From Hyphomicrobiales bacterium (GTDB taxonomy: Bacteria > Pseudomonadota > Alphaproteobacteria > Rhizobiales > Aestuariivirgaceae), in NCBI GenBank assembly GCA_026987255.1, contig JALSNA010000232.1, positions 1 through 12,133 on the forward strand: a stretch of 12,133 bases of DNA, read 5' to 3'. The notes under the pieces were generated by a model. That model saw only the letters and a program-made list of their open reading frames with translations, was not told where the DNA came from and ran no database searches. Shown here piece after piece: positions 6,075 through 12,133 of the stretch (positions are counted from its first letter, which is position 1; each line of letters starts with the position of its first letter). The position numbers and the translations under genes are program-made.

Positions 6075-6608
6075 ATGCCTCTCACACGCACTCTTGAGCG
6101 TCTGCGCCTTTTCGTGAACCCGCGTGACAAAAGCCGCGGCACCCTGCGCGCCGGGCCTTTTTCAGCCCCCGCGGCCCTGGGAGCAAGGGGCCTTACCCAT
6201 TTCCCCCATGAAGGCGACAAGGCCACACCTGCGGGAACTTTTGCTCTCATGAAGGTCTTCTACCGCCCCGATCGCGTGCAAAGGCCGCGCACCGGCCTGC
6301 CCGTTCGCCCCTTGCGGGTGACCGATGGCTGGGGCGATCAGCCCTTCCACCCCCTCTACAACCGCCCCGTGAATCATCCTGCGCCCATCAGCGCCGAAAA
6401 GCTGTGGCGCGCCGACCACCTCTATGACATCATCGTGGTGATCAATTTCAATGTCATGCCGCGCCAACAGGGCCTGGGCAGCGCCATCTTCTTTCACATC
6501 GCCAGGCCGGATTTCGCGCCCACCCTGGGCTGCATCGCCATTCCAGAGCCCTTCATGCAAAGGATCCTGCCCCTGTGCGGCCCGCGCACATTTTTGGCGA
6601 CGAAATGA
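6075..6608 (+). CDS. L,D-transpeptidase, YkuD-type catalytic domain (COG3786-like)
   Basis: A 177-aa protein that is essentially one YkuD/ErfK catalytic domain. Such enzymes form 3-3 peptidoglycan cross-links or attach proteins or other groups to the wall. Visible are the early GDKATPAGTF (47-56) typical of this branch, VTDGWGDQPFHPLYNRPV (82-99), and the active site GSAIFFHIARP...TLGCIAIP with His141 and the nucleophile Cys153. The usual SHGChR box is replaced by TLGCIA, which I recall from the COG3786 branch. No signal peptide is visible, although the substrate is periplasmic. The start is the ATG at 6075; an upstream in-frame stop (TAA at ~6042) limits extension. No clear ribosome site precedes it, so a later start such as the GTG at 6114 is possible. 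It is divergent from the response regulator and ends at the shared terminator. Confidence 0.88.
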   Translation: MPLTRTLERLRLFVNPRDKSRGTLRAGPFSAPAALGARGLTHFPHEGDKATPAGTFALMKVFYRPDRVQRPRTGLPVRPLRVTDGWGDQPFHPLYNRPVNHPAPISAEKLWRADHLYDIIVVINFNVMPRQQGLGSAIFFHIARPDFAPTLGCIAIPEPFMQRILPLCGPRTFLATK

Positions 6609-6640
6609 AAGCGCCCGCGCAGCAGGCTCCGCGGGCGCTT
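6609..6640. terminator. Bidirectional hairpin terminator
   Basis: A perfect 11-bp inverted repeat, AAGCGCCCGCG (6609-6619) and CGCGGGCGCTT (6630-6640), with a 10-nt loop. It begins directly after the L,D-transpeptidase stop and lies 27 nt past the stop of the convergent outer-membrane gene. On the minus strand the GC stem is followed by TTTCATTTC; on the plus strand it ends in CTTCCTT. It should therefore serve the leftward gene best and the rightward gene partly. Confidence 0.85.
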
Positions 6641-6667
6641 CCTTGATCATGGCTTCGCACCGGCCCG

Positions 6668-7222
6668 TCAGAACCGGTACCGCAGCCCGATCAGCAACTG
6701 ATGATCAATCACATCCGGTCCGTTGACCATGATGTCATGAAAACGATACCCCGCGTCCATCACCAGGTTGGGAGTCAGGCTGGCGCTGAAGCCCGCCATG
6801 AAGGCCGCCGCCAGGCCGTCGTCATCCGCCCCGGGGCTGAACTTGGCCCAGCCATAGCCCAGGCCAGCGCCCAGATAGGGCCGCAAGGGCCAATTGTTCA
6901 CCGGCAGATCGAAATAGATATTGCCCAGCACCGAACTTGCGGTGAGATCCGTGCCGCCGCCCACCTTGTATTTTCCGGCCCGCGTATAGCGCACATCGGC
7001 GCGCAAATAGGGGTTGAAGCGATAACCCAGCCCGGCGCCAAAGGCAAAGGCGGTATCATCCTTGCCGCCACTCCAGTCCAGGATGGACGCGCCTATATCA
7101 CCACGCACATAAAGCCCGGAGAGTGCCGCCGCCATCTCGTAATCCACATCCGCCGCCTGGGCAGCACCGGCAATGCCCAATGCCGCCAGCGCGCCGATGA
7201 TCGTCTTTCGCAATGTTCTCAT
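6668..7222 (-). CDS. Small outer-membrane beta-barrel protein (OmpW/Opa/Omp25-like)
   Basis: A 184-aa protein with a clear signal peptide (residues 1-23, basic MRTLRK, hydrophobic core, AQA cleavage before ADVDYE). The mature part alternates hydrophobic and polar residues in strands separated by short turns: GLYVRGDIGASILDWS, FAFGAGLGYRFNPYLRADVRY, LGNIYFDLP, PYLGAGLGYGWAKF, VMDAGYRFHDI. It ends in LLIGLRYRF, the C-terminal aromatic signature recognised by the BAM machinery. Size and pattern suggest an 8-stranded barrel of the surface-antigen/porin_OmpL family; a pore or ligand cannot be named. The ATG at 7222 is preceded by a strong ribosome site. It is downstream of glmM on the same strand but 233 nt away, so probably has its own promoter. 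Confidence 0.82.
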   Translation of the reverse strand: MRTLRKTIIGALAALGIAGAAQAADVDYEMAAALSGLYVRGDIGASILDWSGGKDDTAFAFGAGLGYRFNPYLRADVRYTRAGKYKVGGGTDLTASSVLGNIYFDLPVNNWPLRPYLGAGLGYGWAKFSPGADDDGLAAAFMAGFSASLTPNLVMDAGYRFHDIMVNGPDVIDHQLLIGLRYRF

Positions 7223-7455
7223 GCCACCCTCCTTTATGCATCATCCTTCGCTGCTCTTGCTCCATGAGCCAGAGCGCAAGAGCCATTCATGCACACAAGG
7301 ATGATAATGCGGCTGGGTGACCAAATGCTGACCCGATTTGGGCCGCAATCGGGCCAATCATGACAATTTTGTTCAAAGTGGCGGTTTTTGTCCCCTCCCG
7401 GAACGGCGGGTTGAGAGCCCATTAACCATGCCGGCATTTTCCTGCTCAGGAGATT
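7223..7455. other. Intergenic region upstream of the outer-membrane protein gene, with stem-loops
   Basis: A 233-nt stretch between glmM and the outer-membrane gene, both leftward, with no gene in it. Next to the gene is a strong ribosome site, AAGGAGG (7234-7228), 5 nt before the ATG. Just upstream, GCTCTTGC (7253-7260) and GCAAGAGC (7276-7283) form a perfect 8-bp stem whose loop can hold a smaller GCTC-CAT-GAGC hairpin, so the leader RNA should be structured. Further up, CCCGATT/AATCGGG (7332-7338 and 7347-7353, 8-nt loop) and the palindrome ATGCCGGCAT (7428-7437) occur. I see no convincing promoter hexamers and no T-rich terminator for glmM. Confidence 0.55.
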
Positions 7456-8802
7456 TCAGGCATCGTGCTTGCGCAGGATTTCGGCGATGTCCACCACCAC
7501 CTTGCGCACCATCTCCTCGTCATCGCCTTCCGCCATGACGCGGATGACCGGTTCGGTGCCCGACGGACGCGCCACGATGCGCCCGGCCTTGCCCAGGCCC
7601 TTTTCAATACCGGCAACGGCAGCCTGCACGTCCGGAACCTCCATCAGGGACTTGTTCTTCACCCGCACGCTTTCCATCATCTGCGGCACAGGGTCGAAAA
7701 CATGGCATATCTCGCTGACCTTGCGGCCCTTTTCCACCACCACGGCGAGCACCTGCAAGGCGGCGATGAGGCCATCACCCGTGGTCGTGTGATCGGTGAG
7801 GATGATATGGCCGGACTGCTCGCCGCCGACATTATAACCGCCGCGCCGCATCATCTCCATGACATGCCGGTCACCGACGGCGGCGCGCTCCAGTTTCAGG
7901 CCCTGCGCATCGAGAAAACGCTCCAGCCCCAGGTTGGACATGATGGTGGTCACCACCCCGCCGCCCGCCAAAGCGCCCTTTTCCTGCATCGCCCGGGCGA
8001 TGACGCCAATGAGCTGATCGCCATCCACCACTTTGCCCTTTTCATCGACGATGATCACCCTGTCGGCATCCCCGTCCAGGGCGATGCCGATGTCGGCGCG
8101 CATTTCGCGCACCTTGTCGCGCAGCTTGCCTGGCGCGGTGGATCCCACCTTGTCGTTGATATTGAAGCCATTCGGCTCCACGCCGATCTTGATGACCTCC
8201 GCACCCAGCTCCCAAAGAACGGCCGGAGCCACCTTGTAGGCCGCTCCATTGGCGCAATCGATCACCACCCTGAGGCCATCCAGGCGCATGGCGCGCGGCA
8301 AGGTGCGCTTGGCGAATTCGATGTAGCGCGCCTGGGCGTCCTCGATCCGCTTGGCCCGCCCCAGCCTGTCGGGCCTGGCTGCCAGCTTGGCCGGGTCGCC
8401 ATCCATGAGAGCCTCGATGCGCATTTCCTGCTCGATGCTCAGCTTGTAGCCGTCGGGACCGAAAAACTTGATGCCATTGTCATGATAGGGATTGTGCGAA
8501 GCCGAAATCATCACGCCCAGATCGGCCCGCAAGGAGCGCGTCAGCATGGCCACCGCCGGCGTCGGCAGCGGCCCGAACAGAAAGACATTCATTCCGGCGG
8601 CCAGAAACCCCGCTGTCAGCGCCTGCTCCACCATGTAGCCGGACAAACGGGTGTCCTTGCCGATCACCACCCTGGGCCGGGAGGCGCCATTGGCAAACAG
8701 TTTGCCTGCCGCCATGCCGCAACGCAGGATATTGAGCGCATCCATGGGCGAGGCATTGGCCAGGCCACGAATGCCATCCGTACCAAAATACTTTCGTTTC
8801 AT
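7456..8802 (-). CDS. glmM: Phosphoglucosamine mutase
   Basis: A 448-aa, full-length enzyme that converts glucosamine-6-phosphate to glucosamine-1-phosphate in the cytoplasm, the step leading to UDP-GlcNAc for peptidoglycan and lipopolysaccharide. It starts [10 protein letters not shown] as GlmM proteins do. The phosphoserine loop is [13 protein letters not shown] with Ser102 as the active-site serine. The magnesium-binding loop is DGDADR (243-248), the sugar-binding loop GGEQSGH (326-332), and the phosphate-binding loop [12 protein letters not shown] (412-423). These four, in this order, define the alpha-phosphohexomutase fold. AGGGGAG stands 6 nt before the ATG at 8802. It lies 89 nt downstream of folP and is the third gene of the ftsH-folP-glmM series, so it is probably co-transcribed, though a promoter in the gap cannot be excluded. 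Confidence 0.98.
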   Translation of the reverse strand: MKRKYFGTDGIRGLANASPMDALNILRCGMAAGKLFANGASRPRVVIGKDTRLSGYMVEQALTAGFLAAGMNVFLFGPLPTPAVAMLTRSLRADLGVMISASHNPYHDNGIKFFGPDGYKLSIEQEMRIEALMDGDPAKLAARPDRLGRAKRIEDAQARYIEFAKRTLPRAMRLDGLRVVIDCANGAAYKVAPAVLWELGAEVIKIGVEPNGFNINDKVGSTAPGKLRDKVREMRADIGIALDGDADRVIIVDEKGKVVDGDQLIGVIARAMQEKGALAGGGVVTTIMSNLGLERFLDAQGLKLERAAVGDRHVMEMMRRGGYNVGGEQSGHIILTDHTTTGDGLIAALQVLAVVVEKGRKVSEICHVFDPVPQMMESVRVKNKSLMEVPDVQAAVAGIEKGLGKAGRIVARPSGTEPVIRVMAEGDDEEMVRKVVVDIAEILRKHDA

Positions 8803-8891
8803 GACAAACTCCCCTGCGGCAAGTGCCCCATGATATCCTTACCATGCCATTTTTGACTGATCCACAAAAAGGTTCCAGCACGGTAAAGTTC

Positions 8892-9950
8892 TCAATGCAT
8901 GGCCTCCACCATGCGCGCCATCTGCACCGTTTCGGACACATCATGCACCCGCACGATCTGCACCGCGGCCGCAAGCGCCGTTTGCGCCGCCGCCAGGGAT
9001 CCGGCCAGCCGCCCGGCGGCATCCTTCACGCCGGTGATGGCCCCTATGAAACGCTTGCGCGACGCGCCCAGCAGAATAGGCGCGCCAAGACCATGAAACA
9101 GGGCCAGGGAGCCCATGAGCGCCAGATTGTGTGCACAGGTCTTGCCAAAGCCGATGCCGGGATCGGCGATGATCTTCTCCTCTGCGACACCCGCCGCAAC
9201 GGCTTTTTGCATCTGCTCTTGCAGAGCATCGAAGACATCCAGCACCACATCGTCATAGACCGGATCGTCCTGCATGGTCCGCGGTTCTCCCCTGGCGTGC
9301 ATGAGCACCACCGGCAGACCGAGACGCGCCGCCACTGCCGGCGCCCCCGGATCGAAGGAAAGCGCCGAGACATCGTTGATGATCGCCGCACCGGCCCTGG
9401 CGGCGGCCTCCATGACGGCGGCCTTGCGGGTATCCACGCTGACCCGGTATCCCTCCCTGGCCAGCGCCTCTATGACCGGGATCACCCGCGCAAGCTCCTC
9501 CTCAGGCGGCACTTCTGCGGCCCCGGGACGGGTGGATTCGCCGCCAATGTCGAGAATGTCCGCCCCCGCCGCCGCCAGGGCGCGGCCATGGGCAATGGCC
9601 CCTTGCGCATCGGCATGCAGGCCGCCATCGGAAAAGCTGTCGGGAGTGACATTGACAATGCCCATGATGAGGGGCTTTCGCCATTCCATCCCGGCGATGG
9701 CCGGACGCGGCCTTTGCACAAGCTCAAGCCGCCGCGCCAGCCACGCATCCTTGCGCGCTGCCTCCTGCAGTTGCGCCCAGGTCATCCATTGGCTGAACCT
9801 GCGTCCCGGCCCTTCACGGCGAATGATTTGCGCCACACAGAAGGCCGCGCGCGCCCCCGCCAGCGCCCCGGCCCGCCCGGCCTCCATGGCCGCCTGCGCC
9901 TGTGCGCCATGCAGCACCCCGGCAGGCAGAAGATACAACCCCTCGGACAT
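8892..9950 (-). CDS. folP: Dihydropteroate synthase with N-terminal extension
   Basis: A 352-aa enzyme that joins p-aminobenzoate to the pterin diphosphate in folate synthesis; it is the sulfonamide target. The catalytic TIM barrel (~residues 92-352) carries the standard loops: GIVNVTPDSFSDGG (97-110), DIGGESTRPG (134-143), VDTRK (172-176), INDVSAL, DPGIGFGKT (263-271), GASRKRF (295-301) and RVHDV (334-338). Typical bacterial FolP is ~280 aa; the first ~90 residues are an extra domain (LYLLPAGVLHGAQAQAAM, AGARAAFCVAQII) that I recall from alphaproteobacterial homologues, of unknown function. The ATG at 9950 has GGAGGGATGGC just before it, which supports the long form. The gene starts 50 nt after the ftsH stop. 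Confidence 0.97.
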   Translation of the reverse strand: MSEGLYLLPAGVLHGAQAQAAMEAGRAGALAGARAAFCVAQIIRREGPGRRFSQWMTWAQLQEAARKDAWLARRLELVQRPRPAIAGMEWRKPLIMGIVNVTPDSFSDGGLHADAQGAIAHGRALAAAGADILDIGGESTRPGAAEVPPEEELARVIPVIEALAREGYRVSVDTRKAAVMEAAARAGAAIINDVSALSFDPGAPAVAARLGLPVVLMHARGEPRTMQDDPVYDDVVLDVFDALQEQMQKAVAAGVAEEKIIADPGIGFGKTCAHNLALMGSLALFHGLGAPILLGASRKRFIGAITGVKDAAGRLAGSLAAAQTALAAAVQIVRVHDVSETVQMARMVEAMH

Positions 9951-10000
9951 GCCATCCCTCCACGCCGGCAGAGCAGCAAAAAAGCCACTGCCCTTTCAGC

Positions 10001-11920
<1,920 letters not shown>

Positions 11921-11926
11921 TGGAGA

Positions 11927-11931
11927 CCTCT
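11927..11931 (-). promoter_or_regulatory. Ribosome binding site that supports the TTG start of ftsH
   Basis: AGAGG on the minus strand, 6 nt before the TTG at 11920-11918. Reading upstream in the same frame, there is no ATG or GTG before a TGA near 11970, and the next in-frame Met lies at the second membrane segment, which would delete the first one. TTG is therefore the only sensible start. Confidence 0.75.
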
Positions 11932-12133
11932 GTTTTGCCTTGCAGCCTCTTGCTTCCCGGCACTTTCTTCATGCCCGGGCGCCGGCTCATGAACCGGCCT
12001 GAAAGATGTCTTGTCCATCATACCCGCCATTCAGGCAAGTTGATGGCGCGATTATCGTTACCGTGCCCATACACATAGGCATTTGCGCCAGCCTTGCCAA
12101 GGACTCGCCCGTTCACAGGATGGAAGAGGAAAA
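11932..12133. other. Upstream region of ftsH to the window edge
   Basis: About 200 nt without a gene I can name. It holds an 18-bp palindrome with one mismatched pair, GCCGGCTCATGAACCGGC (11981-11998), and the odd palindrome CCTTGCCAAGG (12092-12102). A weak minus-strand promoter candidate is TTGGCA (12100-12095), 17 nt, TATGTG (12077-12072); another -10-like word, TATGAT, lies at ~12021-12016. A minus-strand frame is open from the edge (12131) to a TGA at 12020-12018, ending AINLPEWRV. It might be the tail of the gene upstream of ftsH, but its codon use is less GC-rich at third positions than the genes here, so I do not call it. Confidence 0.4.

Noticed and set aside
12006..12133. Plus-strand open frame starting at 12006 and running off the edge
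   Set aside because: No ribosome site, no recognisable motif and overlapping palindromes; there is not enough sequence to support a gene.

Overview
The window is a gene-dense, GC-rich piece of a bacterial chromosome, most likely from an alphaproteobacterium. Three things point there: the ftsH-folP-glmM order on the right, a D,D-carboxypeptidase with a C-terminal SPOR-like domain, and an orphan OmpR-type regulator of a kind conserved in that class. I saw no IS element, phage gene, CRISPR array, tRNA or rRNA. It reads as core chromosome rather than an accessory island, and I did not find a convincing new multi-gene system.

Left part (1-3069): the 3' end of pgi (glucose-6-phosphate isomerase) runs rightward. 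It meets a leftward gene for a TAXI-type substrate-binding protein that has two membrane segments, a cytoplasmic tail and no TRAP permease nearby. Next, also leftward, is a COG0523/CobW-family GTPase with a CxCC metal-site motif and a His-rich loop.

Middle part (3080-7222): this is a cell-envelope neighbourhood. A penicillin-binding D,D-carboxypeptidase lies 10 nt upstream of the GTPase gene and probably forms an operon with it. A structured 291-nt intergenic stretch follows, then a stand-alone cyclic-nucleotide-binding protein with its own candidate promoter, then the OmpR-type response regulator. The regulator is divergent from a YkuD-type L,D-transpeptidase, and an 11-bp direct repeat lies between them. 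The transpeptidase gene converges on a small outer-membrane beta-barrel gene across a strong shared hairpin terminator.

Right part (7456-12133): ftsH, folP and glmM are all leftward, the order familiar from many proteobacteria. They encode the membrane AAA+ zinc protease, dihydropteroate synthase and phosphoglucosamine mutase. ftsH appears to start at TTG. The last ~210 bases upstream of ftsH hold palindromes and only doubtful coding potential.

Common theme: the D,D-carboxypeptidase and L,D-transpeptidase trim and cross-link peptidoglycan, GlmM supplies the UDP-GlcNAc branch, and FtsH controls membrane-protein and lipid balance. The response regulator and the cyclic-nucleotide protein are plausible controllers of this set, but that link is inference.
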